Source: Duganella sp. sic0402 (GTDB lineage: Bacteria > Pseudomonadota > Gammaproteobacteria > Burkholderiales > Burkholderiaceae_D). Taken from it: a stretch of 64,000 nt of DNA. Both the position numbers and the translations under genes were made by a program. Shown one piece after another: positions 38,826 through 48,969 of this stretch (positions are counted from its first letter, which is position 1; each line of letters begins with the position of its first letter). The DNA lies in NCBI RefSeq assembly GCF_019219065.1, contig NZ_JAHUWK010000003.1:372001-436000 (forward strand), read 5' to 3'. Below the pieces are notes generated by a model. That model was not told where the DNA came from, ran no database searches, and worked only from the letters and a program-made list of their open reading frames with translations.

Positions 38826-38872
38826 CCGGGGTCAGTTCCGCCAAACGTTTGGCGGAACTGACCCCGGTTTTT
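38826..38872. terminator. 42-bp perfect palindrome acting as terminator, REP-like
   Basis: Bases 38826-38846 are the exact reverse complement of 38847-38867 (arms begin CCGGGGTCAGTTCCGCC and meet at CAAACGTTTG), followed by five T. The GGGGTCAG / CTGACCCC ends are the signature of short palindromic repeats that recur in Massilia/Duganella genomes. It sits between the convergent receptor 2 and tldD; the tldD stop codon (38871-38873) uses the T-tract. Confidence 0.75.
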
Positions 38873-40331
38873 AGGCGGTGCCGCCGACGGTGACGCCGTC
38901 GATGCGCAGTGTCGGCTGGCCTACGCCGACCGGCACACTCTGGCCTTCCTTGCCGCATACGCCCACGCCTGGGTCCAGCTTCATGTCGTTGCCTATCATC
39001 GAGACGCGGTTCAGCACTTCCGGACCGTTGCCGATCAGCGTAGCACCTTTCACCGGATAGGTGATTTTGCCGTTTTCGATCATATAGGCCTCGCTGGCGG
39101 AGAACACGAACTTGCCGTTGGTGATATCTACCTGACCACCACCGAAGTTGACCGCATACAGGCCATTCTTCACCGACGCCAGAATCTCGCCCGGATCTTT
39201 ATCGCCACCCAGCATATAGGTGTTGGTCATGCGCGGCATCGGCAGGTGCGCGAACGATTCGCGGCGCGCGTTGCCGGTCACCGGCATTTTCATCAGGCGC
39301 GCGTTCATGGTGTCCTGGATGTAGCCTTTCAGGATGCCGTCTTCGATCAGCGTGGTGCACTGGGTCGGATTGCCTTCGTCATCGATGTTCAGCGAGCCGC
39401 GGCGATCCGCCAGCGTGCCGTCATCCACCACGGTCACGCCTTTCGCCGCCACGCGGTCGCCGATGCGGCCAGCGAAGGTCGACGAACCCTTGCGGTTGAA
39501 GTCGCCTTCCAGGCCGTGACCAATCGCTTCGTGCAGCAAGATGCCCGGCCAGCCAGGGCCGAGCACCACGGTCATCGGACCGGCCGGCGCCGGGCGCGCG
39601 TCCAGGTTGACCAGCGCCGATTTCACGGCGTCATCCGCATATTGTTCCAGCAGCGCGTCGCTGAAATAGCCATAGTCGTAGCGGCCGCCGCCGCCCGACG
39701 AGCCGACTTCGCGGCGGCCGTTCTGTTCGACGATCACCGTCAGCGACACCCGCACCAGCGGACGGATATCGGCCGCCAGCACGCCATCGCTGCGCACCAC
39801 CAGCACCACATCGTATTCGCCGGCCAGGCTGGCCATCACTTGCACCACGCGCGGATCTTTGGCGCGCGCCATTTTCTCGATACGCTCCAGCAGCTTGACC
39901 TTGGCGGTCGCATCCAGCGACACCAGCGGATCGTGCGGCAGGTACAGCGAGCGGCCGCCGACATGGTTCATCGCGCCAGCCACCTTGATCTTGCCAGCGC
40001 CAGCACGGGCGATGGTGCGGGTGGCGGAGGCGGCGTCCAGCAGCGCCGCTTCGGAGATTTCATCCGAGTACGAAAACGCGGTCTTGTCGCCCGACACGGC
40101 GCGCACGCCGACGCCCTGGTCGATCGAAAAACTGCCGGTCTTGACGATGCCCTCTTCCAGGCTCCAGCCTTCGTTTTTGGTAAATTGGAAATACAAGTCG
40201 GCATAGTCGACTTTATGGGTGAACATGGTGCCCAGGGTCTTGAGCAGCTTGCCTTCGTCCAGCCCGAACGGCGTCAGCAGGATATCGCGCGCTACGGCCA
40301 GGGTGGACAGATTCGGTTCAAATGGCTTCAT
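38871..40331 (-). CDS. tldD: TldD family protease subunit
   Basis: This 486-aa subunit of the TldD/TldE zinc protease degrades unfolded peptides and processes ribosomal natural products (microcin B17) and the CcdA antitoxin in E. coli. The metal motif HEAIGH lies at 267-272 (HExxxH), with a downstream Cys in [20 protein letters not shown] near the C-terminus. Other family marks: [20 protein letters not shown] and [19 protein letters not shown]. tldE/pmbA is not in this window. It is 43 bp after the nitrilase-family gene on the same strand and likely in its operon (yhdP-nit-tldD). Confidence 0.96.
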   Translation of the reverse strand: MKPFEPNLSTLAVARDILLTPFGLDEGKLLKTLGTMFTHKVDYADLYFQFTKNEGWSLEEGIVKTGSFSIDQGVGVRAVSGDKTAFSYSDEISEAALLDAASATRTIARAGAGKIKVAGAMNHVGGRSLYLPHDPLVSLDATAKVKLLERIEKMARAKDPRVVQVMASLAGEYDVVLVVRSDGVLAADIRPLVRVSLTVIVEQNGRREVGSSGGGGRYDYGYFSDALLEQYADDAVKSALVNLDARPAPAGPMTVVLGPGWPGILLHEAIGHGLEGDFNRKGSSTFAGRIGDRVAAKGVTVVDDGTLADRRGSLNIDDEGNPTQCTTLIEDGILKGYIQDTMNARLMKMPVTGNARRESFAHLPMPRMTNTYMLGGDKDPGEILASVKNGLYAVNFGGGQVDITNGKFVFSASEAYMIENGKITYPVKGATLIGNGPEVLNRVSMIGNDMKLDPGVGVCGKEGQSVPVGVGQPTLRIDGVTVGGTA

Positions 40332-40373
40332 GGTGAGGCTTTCTATGAGGTGTTACCGGCATTGTAGTGGATA

Positions 40374-41174
40374 TCACATGGTCCGGTGTTTCAATGCCGG
40401 CAGGCTGTCGCGCACGCCTTCCATGTATTCGAGGTCGATTTCGCCCTGCACCACGCCCTCGCCCTCAGCCAGCACCGACTTGACCGTGCCCCACGGGTCG
40501 ATCAGCATGCTGTGGCCCCAGGTGCGGCGGCCGTTCGGATGGATGCCGCCCTGCGCCGCCGCCAGCACATAGCACTGGTTTTCGATGGCGCGCGCGCGCA
40601 GCAGGATTTCCCAGTGCGCCATGCCGGTGGTATAGGTAAACGCGGCGGGCAGCACGATCAGCGACACCGGCCCCATCGCGCGGAACAGCTCCGGGAAACG
40701 CAGGTCATAGCACACCGACATGCCGACCTTGCCGAACGGCGCCTCGAACACACCCAGGTTCTTGCCCGGCACGATGGTTTTCGATTCGTTGTACGACTCC
40801 GTGCCCTTGCTGAAGCCGAACAGGTGGATCTTGTCGTAGCGGCTGGCATGCTCGCCATCCGGGTTGTACACCAGCGTGGTGTTGATGACTTTGTCGGCCT
40901 CATCGGACGCCAGCGGCAAGGTGCCACCGATCAGCCAGATTTTCAGCTCGCGCGCCAGCCCGGACATGAAGTCCTGGATCGGTCCCTGGCCCAGCGGCTC
41001 GGCGACTTTCACCTTGTCGCTATCGTGCACACCCATGATGGCCCAGTATTCCGGCAACAGCACCAGCTTGGCGCCGCCCTGCGCGGCCTGGGTCACCAGG
41101 CGGCGCGCAGTGGCGATGTTTTCTTCCACGGTGGGCGAGGAAATCATTTGTACGGCGGCAACGATATGGTTCAT
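40374..41174 (-). CDS. Carbon-nitrogen hydrolase (Nit-type, deaminated-glutathione amidase-like)
   Basis: The start at ATG 41174 (MNHIVAAVQM) overlaps the yhdP stop by four bases and gives 266 aa. The nitrilase-superfamily triad is visible as Glu42 (LLPEYW), Lys115 (RYDKIHLF) and Cys155 (VCYDLRFPELFR). Closest in feel are Nit1/YbeM proteins that repair deaminated glutathione; an omega-amidase or other small amidase remains possible. Genes for such amidases beside tldD and yhdP are common in betaproteobacteria, though the three have no obvious shared task. Soluble, cytoplasmic. Confidence 0.9.
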   Translation of the reverse strand: MNHIVAAVQMISSPTVEENIATARRLVTQAAQGGAKLVLLPEYWAIMGVHDSDKVKVAEPLGQGPIQDFMSGLARELKIWLIGGTLPLASDEADKVINTTLVYNPDGEHASRYDKIHLFGFSKGTESYNESKTIVPGKNLGVFEAPFGKVGMSVCYDLRFPELFRAMGPVSLIVLPAAFTYTTGMAHWEILLRARAIENQCYVLAAAQGGIHPNGRRTWGHSMLIDPWGTVKSVLAEGEGVVQGEIDLEYMEGVRDSLPALKHRTM

Positions 41175-44100
41175 GGCGTTCCTTTGGCTGACTGTTCTAG
41201 TTTGGCGGCGTCCAGCTTGGTGACCACCGGCGCTTTCCACGGGCCGGTCACCTGCATATGATAGGTCAAGGCTTTCATCACCGGGGCGCTGAGGAAGAGC
41301 TGCGCCAGGAAGCTGCCCAGCCCGATCACCGGATTGACCGCCAGCGCATACACCAGCGGCGCGGTGCCGAGGTTGACCTCGGGAATCACCACCACATGCA
41401 GGTTGGTGGTTTCATTGGCGATATCGGCACTGCCGTCCATCAACACAGTTGCGGACACGCCGTGCATTTTCAAGTTGTCGGTGCGGACGATGCCGCGATT
41501 GATGTTGGCGCTGGCGGTAATGCCGTCGAACGCCAGACCTTCCGAGAAAACATCGTGGAAGTCCAGCTTCAGCAGGCGCGGCAAGGCTTGCAGGCTGAGC
41601 ACGCCCAGCAGCTTGGCGGCGCCCGGATCTTGCTTGAGGAACTGGCCTTTCTCCACGCCCAGCATGATCTGGCCCGACAGGCTAGGCAGGTCCAGCGAAT
41701 ACGGCAAGCCTTTCCATGCGATATCCCCCTTCAGCGATCCTTTGCCGCCCTTGATGGTATCGACATAGCCGAAACGCTCCAGCAGCTTGCCGGAATCGCG
41801 GATTGCCAGGTTGAAGTTGAGGCTGGTGTCATGCACCCCGCCCTTGCTGACCCATTTGCCGGTGCCGTTCAGCTCGCCATCGGCATTGGCCAGCGACAGC
41901 TTGCTGACGCGCCATTCGCGCGCATTTTGCAGCTGGACGTTATTGGCCTGCAGTTCCAGCCGCCCCAGCGGCTTGTTGAACAGTTCAAAACGCTCCACCA
42001 CCACGTCCAGCGCCGGGATGGTGGCGGCGGCGCTCTTGCCGTCCAACAGCTCCTGCACTTCGCCGGACGCGGATTCCGGTATCACCAGCGACGACAGCCG
42101 CGCCGTCACCTTGCCCAGGCCGGCGCCGGTCGATGGCTCGGCCCAGGTCAGATAGCCATTCGCCTGAGTCGAATCGATGCTGGCCTGCCAGCTGCCTTTT
42201 TGATGGGTGACGCCGACCACGATGTTTTCCAGCTTGCGGCCGCCGATAATCAGTTCGCTGGAGCGGGCAGCAATGGCGTCCGGCACCACATAGCCGGTGA
42301 AGTCGCTGGCGTCCGCGCCGGACGCTGCTCCAGCGCCGGTGCCATCCTTGCCAGCGATGGCGTCGCCAAAGTCCAGCCAGCTGTCCGCATTCAGCTGGCG
42401 CAGGTTGAGATTGAACGCCAGGCCGCTCTCCGGCTCCGGCGCCGGCGCGTTGACGCCGATGCCGCCGCGCACCAGCTTCCAGTGCTGGCGCATCATCTTC
42501 TGGCGCTGGTAGCGCGCCATGACACTGTTGCCCAGGCTGATGCGGATATCGTCATGCAGCAGCCCGCCCGCATCCGGTGTCAGGCCGGCGTTGAGCAGGA
42601 AGCGCACCGGCATGCTGTCGGTGGCGGGCTTGTTCAGCGGCGCCGGCAGGTCCAAGCCAAGGCCGCTCAAGCTGGAATCCACAGCAATTTGCAATTGATG
42701 GTCGCGTGCGGTGATGGTGCCGGTATAGCGTGCGCTGCCGGAGAAATGATCGGCCAGGCGCTGCATCGCCGGCATGCTGTAAGTCTGGCGGAAGCCGTCG
42801 GCCGTGATCAGGCCGGCCAGCTTCACCACGATGGCATTATCCTTCTGGCTGCCGCCGGTAATCGACACCGGCCCGCCCAGGAAATTACCCGACAGCTGGT
42901 TCAGATTGACGCCATGCTCGTTGAATTCGATCTTGCCCTGCGACGATTGCACCACCGGCAAATCGTTCATCAGCGTGATGTCATTATTGGCCAGCGTCAG
43001 CGTGCCGTTGACTTTGGTGTCCAGCGCATGCGCCAGCGGAATGCGCAGGCTCAGCGCCAGCTTGGCGTTGCCGGTGGCCTGGGTTTCATCGGTAAAGTGC
43101 GAGATCCAGCCGAGTACCGGGCTGATCGCCACATACTTGAGGAATTCCTGCATCTGGCCGGCCGCGTTGCCGTCGATTTCCAGCATCGAATCGTGGATGC
43201 TCAAATCCGGAATGACCGCCTTCACATTGCTCAGCGCAACGCCGGCGGTGGTGGCGGTATCGCCGCGAATTTCCATGCGCGCGCGCTCGAACACAAAGCT
43301 GCCCTTGATGTGCTCGGCCTGCGGCCACAGCGGCAGCGGCTTGCCATCCTTGCCCAATTCCTTGCCGTCATGCAGATAGTAGCCAGGCTCGTAATTCAGC
43401 CTGGCGTCGTTCAGCTTGCCGGCCACGCGGAACTCACCACGCGACTTACTCTCGCCATGGAAGGGGAAGTGCGCCAGGTCGCCGCGCAGGCGTATCGTCA
43501 CATCGCTGGCGACGCCGCCTTCCAGCGCGCCGGTCAGCCAGTGGGTGATGTCGTGCGGCGTCTGCATCGGCAGGTAGCGGCCGATGCGGTTGATCTGGAA
43601 GCCGGTCAGCGTGCCGGTCAGGTCGGCCGTGCCGGGACCTTTGCCGGCCAGCGAAAGCAGATGCGTGCCTTGCAGCGTGCCCTGCAAGCCCTCCTGCTCG
43701 AAGTCCATGCTGTCGATCTGGAAGCGCAGCTGGTTGTCCGCTTCAAACGACCAGCGCGCCTGCAAGTTCAGATGGTCGAACGGCATCGACGCCTCGGCGA
43801 AATAATCCGGCATCTGCAACACCAGCTGCTGCGAATTCAGGCTAAAGCTGCCGCCCTTCTCGGTGGCGTCAATCGAACCGCTCAGGTTATCGAAGCCGGG
43901 TATGGCTGGCATGCCGGCAATCGCTGGCGTCTTGCCCGACCTGGCTTGCGGCAGGCGCGGCGGCTGCGGCTTCAGGCCCAGGCCGACCAGGTCGCCCTTG
44001 ACGCGGTATGTCTGCAAGGCAGGGAATACGCCTTGCCATTCGGCCGAGAAATTCTGCAATAAACCCCGCGGCGCGAAGCCGGCCACCAGCTTGTGCTGGT

Positions 44101-45355
44101 GTTCGCTCAGCGGCATGCGCTCAGCCAGGCCGGCCAGCGTTTGCAGGTCCAGCTGGCGCGCCCGCACTTCGACTTTTTCCGGTTTGGCGCCAGCGGCTGC
44201 CACATAGGTTTCCGACAGCGAAGTCGGCGCCATCACCAGGCCATCACGCGTGGTCAGCGTCAGATTGCGCAGTTCCAGCGTGTGGCCCAGCGCGCCGAAG
44301 CGCGGCGTGGCGGCCCCCTTGTGCGCCAGCGCCGGGCGGATATCTTCGTGCATCGCCACCCGGCCTTGCAGCTGTTGCAGGTCCAGCAGCGGCAATTCCT
44401 TGCCCAGCACGGCGGTGATATCGCCCAAGCCGACATCAGCGGTGAAACTGGTCAGGCGAGACTGGTCGATTGCCACCCAGGCGCGCAGCGAGCCCTTGCC
44501 CTTGCTCAGTTCAAACGGGTAATCGATCCAGGTCTTCCAGGCCAGCAGATCGGCGCCGCGCACGTCGGCGTAGACCTCGCCCTTCCACATCGAGAAATTG
44601 GAGACGCGTGCACCAAACGCTGGATGGGTGAAGTTGGCGCGCAGGTCGAGCGGCGCCGCCAGCGCGGCCGGCGGCGTGGCGCGCAGCGAAAACTCATGGT
44701 GCAGCCAGTTGTTTTGCATCACCAGCGCCAGCTGGTCCAGCACCAGCGGCGGCGCGGCTCGGCTGCGGTCAGTCCATTGCACGCGCCCCTGGTTGATGAC
44801 GATCTGGCGCTGGGTCAGCAGCCAGTCCAGGCCTTTGCCGTCGCTCGGCTTGCTGGGGTCGATAAAGATGCCGGCCACGTACAGCTTGCCGTCGCGGTCG
44901 CGCAGCACATCGAGATCAGGGCGGTTCAGTTCCAGCGCATGGAAACGTACTTTGGCGGTGACCGCCGTCCACCACGACAGCGTGGCCGACACGCTCGGCA
45001 AGGTCAGCGCCGGACGGCCCTGCTGGTCGTGCAGCACCACGTCACCCAGGAACAGATTGGGACGGAAGCCGCTCCACGAGGCATACACACGGGAAATTGT
45101 GACCTGGTTGCCGATCGCGCGGCTGGCGGCGCGCTCGATATCGTCCTTGTAGTGGTCGATATTTGGCAGCACCACGTAGCGCAGCGTCAGGAACAGGATG
45201 GTGAAGGCAAAATACAGCAGCAGCGCCAGCTTCAGCGTGAAGCCCAGCACATGATAGGTGGCCAGATTGCAGAAACGGTAGGCGGCACGAAGCCGATGCC
45301 AGCGCGCAGCCAATGGGCTTTCGCCTGTCACGGTCTCCTCTTCTGTTTTTTGCAT
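41171..45355 (-). CDS. yhdP: YhdP family AsmA-like lipid-transport protein
   Basis: This 1394-aa envelope-spanning protein of the AsmA/DUF3971 group moves phospholipids between inner and outer membrane with TamB and YdbH in E. coli. One N-terminal anchor helix (about 40-62, LGFTLKLALLLYFAFTILFL) precedes a very long periplasmic beta-groove. The N-terminal region ASRAIGNQVTISRVYASWSG and the C-terminal VVIPEVNLGTAPLVYALAVN followed by PVIGLGSFLAQLFL are characteristic. It is about 130 residues longer than E. coli YhdP. The first ATG has little ribosome site, whereas GTG 45331 has GAGGAG close before it, so eight residues may be lost. Divergent from glnE, overlapping nit by four bases. Confidence 0.92.
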   Translation of the reverse strand: MQKTEEETVTGESPLAARWHRLRAAYRFCNLATYHVLGFTLKLALLLYFAFTILFLTLRYVVLPNIDHYKDDIERAASRAIGNQVTISRVYASWSGFRPNLFLGDVVLHDQQGRPALTLPSVSATLSWWTAVTAKVRFHALELNRPDLDVLRDRDGKLYVAGIFIDPSKPSDGKGLDWLLTQRQIVINQGRVQWTDRSRAAPPLVLDQLALVMQNNWLHHEFSLRATPPAALAAPLDLRANFTHPAFGARVSNFSMWKGEVYADVRGADLLAWKTWIDYPFELSKGKGSLRAWVAIDQSRLTSFTADVGLGDITAVLGKELPLLDLQQLQGRVAMHEDIRPALAHKGAATPRFGALGHTLELRNLTLTTRDGLVMAPTSLSETYVAAAGAKPEKVEVRARQLDLQTLAGLAERMPLSEHQHKLVAGFAPRGLLQNFSAEWQGVFPALQTYRVKGDLVGLGLKPQPPRLPQARSGKTPAIAGMPAIPGFDNLSGSIDATEKGGSFSLNSQQLVLQMPDYFAEASMPFDHLNLQARWSFEADNQLRFQIDSMDFEQEGLQGTLQGTHLLSLAGKGPGTADLTGTLTGFQINRIGRYLPMQTPHDITHWLTGALEGGVASDVTIRLRGDLAHFPFHGESKSRGEFRVAGKLNDARLNYEPGYYLHDGKELGKDGKPLPLWPQAEHIKGSFVFERARMEIRGDTATTAGVALSNVKAVIPDLSIHDSMLEIDGNAAGQMQEFLKYVAISPVLGWISHFTDETQATGNAKLALSLRIPLAHALDTKVNGTLTLANNDITLMNDLPVVQSSQGKIEFNEHGVNLNQLSGNFLGGPVSITGGSQKDNAIVVKLAGLITADGFRQTYSMPAMQRLADHFSGSARYTGTITARDHQLQIAVDSSLSGLGLDLPAPLNKPATDSMPVRFLLNAGLTPDAGGLLHDDIRISLGNSVMARYQRQKMMRQHWKLVRGGIGVNAPAPEPESGLAFNLNLRQLNADSWLDFGDAIAGKDGTGAGAASGADASDFTGYVVPDAIAARSSELIIGGRKLENIVVGVTHQKGSWQASIDSTQANGYLTWAEPSTGAGLGKVTARLSSLVIPESASGEVQELLDGKSAAATIPALDVVVERFELFNKPLGRLELQANNVQLQNAREWRVSKLSLANADGELNGTGKWVSKGGVHDTSLNFNLAIRDSGKLLERFGYVDTIKGGKGSLKGDIAWKGLPYSLDLPSLSGQIMLGVEKGQFLKQDPGAAKLLGVLSLQALPRLLKLDFHDVFSEGLAFDGITASANINRGIVRTDNLKMHGVSATVLMDGSADIANETTNLHVVVIPEVNLGTAPLVYALAVNPVIGLGSFLAQLFLSAPVMKALTYHMQVTGPWKAPVVTKLDAAKLEQSAKGTP

Positions 45356-45444
45356 TAATACGCTAATAAATCAGGCCATGCGTCAAATAAATAGCAAACT
45401 CGCGCTACACTCGGTTTTCCGGAGCAATTCTACCTTATCCCTCT

Positions 45445-48198
45445 ATGAGTTCACCGTCCGTCTCCCCGTCCGTACCGCCATCTGCATCTCGTTTCTACCA
45501 GCGCTGGCTGTCCGCCGCGCCCGACCGCGCCGCCAAGATCGATGAACTCGCGCAATTATCGCTTGCCAAGATCGATCTCGCGGATTATTTACAAAAAGAA
45601 GCAAATGGTAATTTGCCGCTGGTGCGCGCCATGCGCCGCCTGCGCAACCTGCTAGTGTGCACGCTGATCCGCCGCGACCTGGCAGGCCAGGCCAACCTGG
45701 CCGAAGTGGTGGAAACCATGACACGCTTCGCCGACTTCGCCATCCAGCGCCACCTGGCCGAACTGCACGCCGACATGGTGGCGGCGCACGGCCAGCCGCT
45801 CAGCCACGATGCCGGCCAGCCGCAGGAAATGATGGTGCTGGCGATGGGCAAGCAAGGCGGCGGCGAACTCAATGTCTCGTCCGACATCGACCTGATCTTC
45901 GTCTACCCGGAAGACGGCGACACCGCCGCCGGTCCGGGCCAGCGCAGCCTGTCCAACCACGAATTCTTCGTCCGCCTGGGCAAAAAGCTGATCGCCGCGC
46001 TGGCGGAGATCACCGAAGATGGCTACACCTTCCGCGTCGATATGGCCCTGCGCCCGAATGGCAACTCCGGCCCGCTGGCCGCCAGCCTGGCCATGGTGGA
46101 GAACTATCTGATCGTCCAGGGCCGCGAGTGGGAGCGCTACGCCTGGGTAAAGGCGCGCGCTGTCACCGGGCGCGCCGAGGATATCGCCGCACTCGATGCG
46201 ATTGTGCGTCCGTTCTGCTTCCGCCGCTACCTGGACTTTGGCGTGATTGACGCGATCCGCAATATGCACGCGCAAATCCGCGCTGAAGTGAACCGCCAGG
46301 AACGGCTGCACCCGGACCGCAGCAACAACGTCAAGCTGGGCCGGGGCGGTATCCGCGAAATCGAATTTCTGGCGCAGGTATTCCAGCTGATACGCGGCGG
46401 CCGCGACGCCGCCCTGCGCGACCGCTCAACCCGCACCACGCTGCGCATCATTGCCGAAAAAGGACTGCTCAGCCACGCCATCGTCTATCAACTTCTGGCT
46501 TCTTACACCTTTTTGCGCAATCTGGAGCACCGCCTGCAATACCTGGACGACGCCCAGACCCACACCCTGCCCGCCAACGACGCCGACCGGCAGACAGTGG
46601 CTGCGATGATGGGCCTGCCCGACGTGGCCACCCTGCTGGCCCAGCTGGAAGCCCATCGCCAGTTTGTCGCCGGCCAGTTTGACGAGATGTTCTCGGACAA
46701 GACCGAGAGCAGCGAAAACGATATCGAACTGCAATCCAGCAATGAATGCGCCGATCCCGACAACCGCGAGGCGATGGTGGCCCGCTTTACCGCGCTCGGC
46801 TTCGACGATCCGGACGCCGCCACCAAGCGCCTGATCGCCACCTGGCAGGCGCCGCGCCTGCAATCCATGCCGGAAGCCAGCCGCAACCGCCTGCAGGGGC
46901 TGATCAATGCGGCGCTGCCGCTGATCGTCCAGGCCGCCCAGGAATCCAGCGGCGGCAACCAGCTGGCGACGCTGGGCCGGCTGCTGGATTTCCTGGAAGC
47001 GATCGCACGCCGCTCCGCCTATCTGTCGCTGCTGACCGAGTATCCGCACACACTGGCGCGGGTGATCCGCATGGTGCACGCCAGCGGCTGGGGCGCCAAA
47101 TTCCTCAGCCAGCACCCTATCCTGCTGGACGAGTTGCTGGACGACCGGGTGCGCAACGCGGTCTTCGATCCGGTCGCGCTGGCCACCGATATCGACCAGC
47201 AACTGGCGGCCGCGCCCGGTGATACCGAGCGTCAGATGGACATCCTGCGCGAAATCCACCACGCCCAGCTATTCCACCTGCTGGCGCAGGACTTGGCCGG
47301 CGACCTGACGGTGGAAAAGCTGGCCGACCACCTGTCGGCGCTGGCTGACACCATCGTCGCGGCCACCATCAAGGCGGTATGGCAGACGGTGGCCACGCGC
47401 CACCGCGAAGTGCCGCTATTCACCGTCATCGCCTACGGCAAGCTGGGCGGCAAGGAACTGGGCTATGTATCCGACCTGGACGTGATCTTCCTGTACGACG
47501 ATCCCGACCAGGAAGCGCCGGCCCAGTACGCCAAGCTGGCGCAGCGCTTCATCACCTGGATGACTTCGCACACCTCGGCCGGCATCCTGTTCGACATCGA
47601 CACCGCGCTGCGGCCGGACGGCGCCAGTGGCATGCTGGTGTCCTCGGTCACCTCGTTTGAAAAATACCAGAGCAATTCGGCCTGGGTATGGGAGCACCAG
47701 GCGCTGACCCGCGCCCGCTATTGTGCCGGCGACTTATCTATCGGACTACGTTTCGACGACATCCGTGACACGGTGCTGCGCAAGGAGCGCCCAGCCGATG
47801 GTCCGCTGAAGCAGGAAGTGATCGCCATGCGCAAGCGCATGGTCGACGCCAAACCGAATACCAGCGCCCTGTTCGACCTGAAGCAAGATCCGGGCGGCAT
47901 GATCGATATCGAGTTCATCGTGCAGTACTTGGTGTTGCAATATGCACATACTTATCCGCAGCTGACCGCCAACTTCGGCAATATCGCACTGCTGAAAATC
48001 TGCGCCGAACTCGGCCTGATCGACGCCGGCCTGGCCGCCAGCGTGGCCGATGCCTACCGCAAATACCGCAAGCTACAGCACCAATTGCGCTTGCAGGGAC
48101 AAGACCTGGCGCGCATCGCGCCGGAGCTGGTGGCGGAACAGGCGGTGCAGGTACGCGCCTTGTGGGACAGCTTGTTCGGCAACGATGTTGGCACTTAG
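45445..48198 (+). CDS. glnE: Bifunctional glutamine synthetase adenylyltransferase/adenylyl-removing enzyme
   Basis: This 917-aa enzyme switches glutamine synthetase off and on by adding or removing AMP in response to PII and glutamine. The two nucleotidyltransferase domains each show the G-[GS]-x(n)-SD-x-D pattern. The N-terminal one (removase) has MGKQGGGELNVSSDIDLIFV (about 134-153); the C-terminal one (adenylylation) has GKLGGKELGYVSDLDVIFLY. NNVKLGRGGIREIEFLAQVF and DPGGMIDIEFIVQYLVLQYA are the matching second halves. Length is slightly shorter than the E. coli enzyme (946). No Shine-Dalgarno is seen, yet no better start exists. It is monocistronic, 89 bp from the divergent yhdP. Confidence 0.96.
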   Translation: MSSPSVSPSVPPSASRFYQRWLSAAPDRAAKIDELAQLSLAKIDLADYLQKEANGNLPLVRAMRRLRNLLVCTLIRRDLAGQANLAEVVETMTRFADFAIQRHLAELHADMVAAHGQPLSHDAGQPQEMMVLAMGKQGGGELNVSSDIDLIFVYPEDGDTAAGPGQRSLSNHEFFVRLGKKLIAALAEITEDGYTFRVDMALRPNGNSGPLAASLAMVENYLIVQGREWERYAWVKARAVTGRAEDIAALDAIVRPFCFRRYLDFGVIDAIRNMHAQIRAEVNRQERLHPDRSNNVKLGRGGIREIEFLAQVFQLIRGGRDAALRDRSTRTTLRIIAEKGLLSHAIVYQLLASYTFLRNLEHRLQYLDDAQTHTLPANDADRQTVAAMMGLPDVATLLAQLEAHRQFVAGQFDEMFSDKTESSENDIELQSSNECADPDNREAMVARFTALGFDDPDAATKRLIATWQAPRLQSMPEASRNRLQGLINAALPLIVQAAQESSGGNQLATLGRLLDFLEAIARRSAYLSLLTEYPHTLARVIRMVHASGWGAKFLSQHPILLDELLDDRVRNAVFDPVALATDIDQQLAAAPGDTERQMDILREIHHAQLFHLLAQDLAGDLTVEKLADHLSALADTIVAATIKAVWQTVATRHREVPLFTVIAYGKLGGKELGYVSDLDVIFLYDDPDQEAPAQYAKLAQRFITWMTSHTSAGILFDIDTALRPDGASGMLVSSVTSFEKYQSNSAWVWEHQALTRARYCAGDLSIGLRFDDIRDTVLRKERPADGPLKQEVIAMRKRMVDAKPNTSALFDLKQDPGGMIDIEFIVQYLVLQYAHTYPQLTANFGNIALLKICAELGLIDAGLAASVADAYRKYRKLQHQLRLQGQDLARIAPELVAEQAVQVRALWDSLFGNDVGT

Positions 48199-48301
48199 CA
48201 ACATTTCCTCCAGCAAAGGTTGCTGAGCTGCGCTACTATGCCTAGTTCTGAAGACATAAAAAAGCGCAGCGCAAGCTGCTATTAAAACCTGGAGAATACG
48301 C

Positions 48302-48754
48302 ATGAAAACATTATTTGCGGCAGCCGCAATCAGTTTTGCGTTGTGTGGGGTGTCGTCAGCTGCGGAACGGGGCACGCGCTCGGAAGCTATTGCAATGGTT
48401 AAAAAAGCCGTGGCAATGGTAAAGACTCAAGGCAAGGAACAAACCTTTGCCGCGATTTCAGATCCCAACAATACCGCCTTTCATGACCGTGATTTATATA
48501 TCTACGTGTACGACTTCAAGGGTAATGCCTTGGCACACGGAAATAATCCTAAAATGGTGGGAAAATCTCTTATTGGCTTGAAAGATTATGAAAGCAAAAT
48601 GATCGTTCAGGATATGATTAAGGTTGCTAAAAACCAAGGGAATGGCTGGGTATATTTTAAATGGCCGAATCCGCTTACCAAGACGGTAGAAGCCAAGGCG
48701 GGTTATGTCGAGCGGGTCGATGATTATCTGATCGGTTCCGGCGCTTACCAGTAA
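48302..48754 (+). CDS. Secreted single-cache-domain protein
   Basis: The 150-aa product has a signal peptide (MKTLFAAAAISFALCGVSSA, cleavage near residue 20). The rest is one small cache-like domain (sCache_2): FHDRDLYIYVYDFKGNALAH, NPKMVGKSLIGLKDYESKMI and GNGWVYFKWPNPLTKTVEAK with GYVERVDDYLIGSGAY. Such domains normally sit in chemoreceptors and kinases; stand-alone secreted versions are thought to bind small organic acids and pass the signal to a membrane partner or to scavenge ligand (inference). GGAGAA precedes the ATG. The local base composition is clearly lower in GC than glnE before it, hinting at a different history. Own terminator follows. Confidence 0.85.
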   Translation: MKTLFAAAAISFALCGVSSAAERGTRSEAIAMVKKAVAMVKTQGKEQTFAAISDPNNTAFHDRDLYIYVYDFKGNALAHGNNPKMVGKSLIGLKDYESKMIVQDMIKVAKNQGNGWVYFKWPNPLTKTVEAKAGYVERVDDYLIGSGAYQ

Positions 48755-48773
48755 GCACCGCATTTGTCCTGAC

Positions 48774-48799
48774 AAGCCGGGCCTGGCCCGGCTTTTTTA
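48774..48799 (+). terminator. Terminator of the cache-domain gene
   Basis: AAGCCGGGCC (48774-48783) pairs with GGCCCGGCTT (48785-48794), followed by a T-tract. It lies 20 bp after the stop. Confidence 0.92.
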
Positions 48800-48969
48800 C
48801 GTCCCTGCTCAGCCAATCATGCTAAAAATTGGCGCGAAAACACCAAAAACCAGTCTGATACAAGTTCCTGCGCACGATTGCTCATCCCTGCTGATTATTC
48901 CTGGTTTGCTGCTTATACTAAATTCAGCGTCGCCAAATAAACATTATCAATCACCACCAGGGAGCTTGA

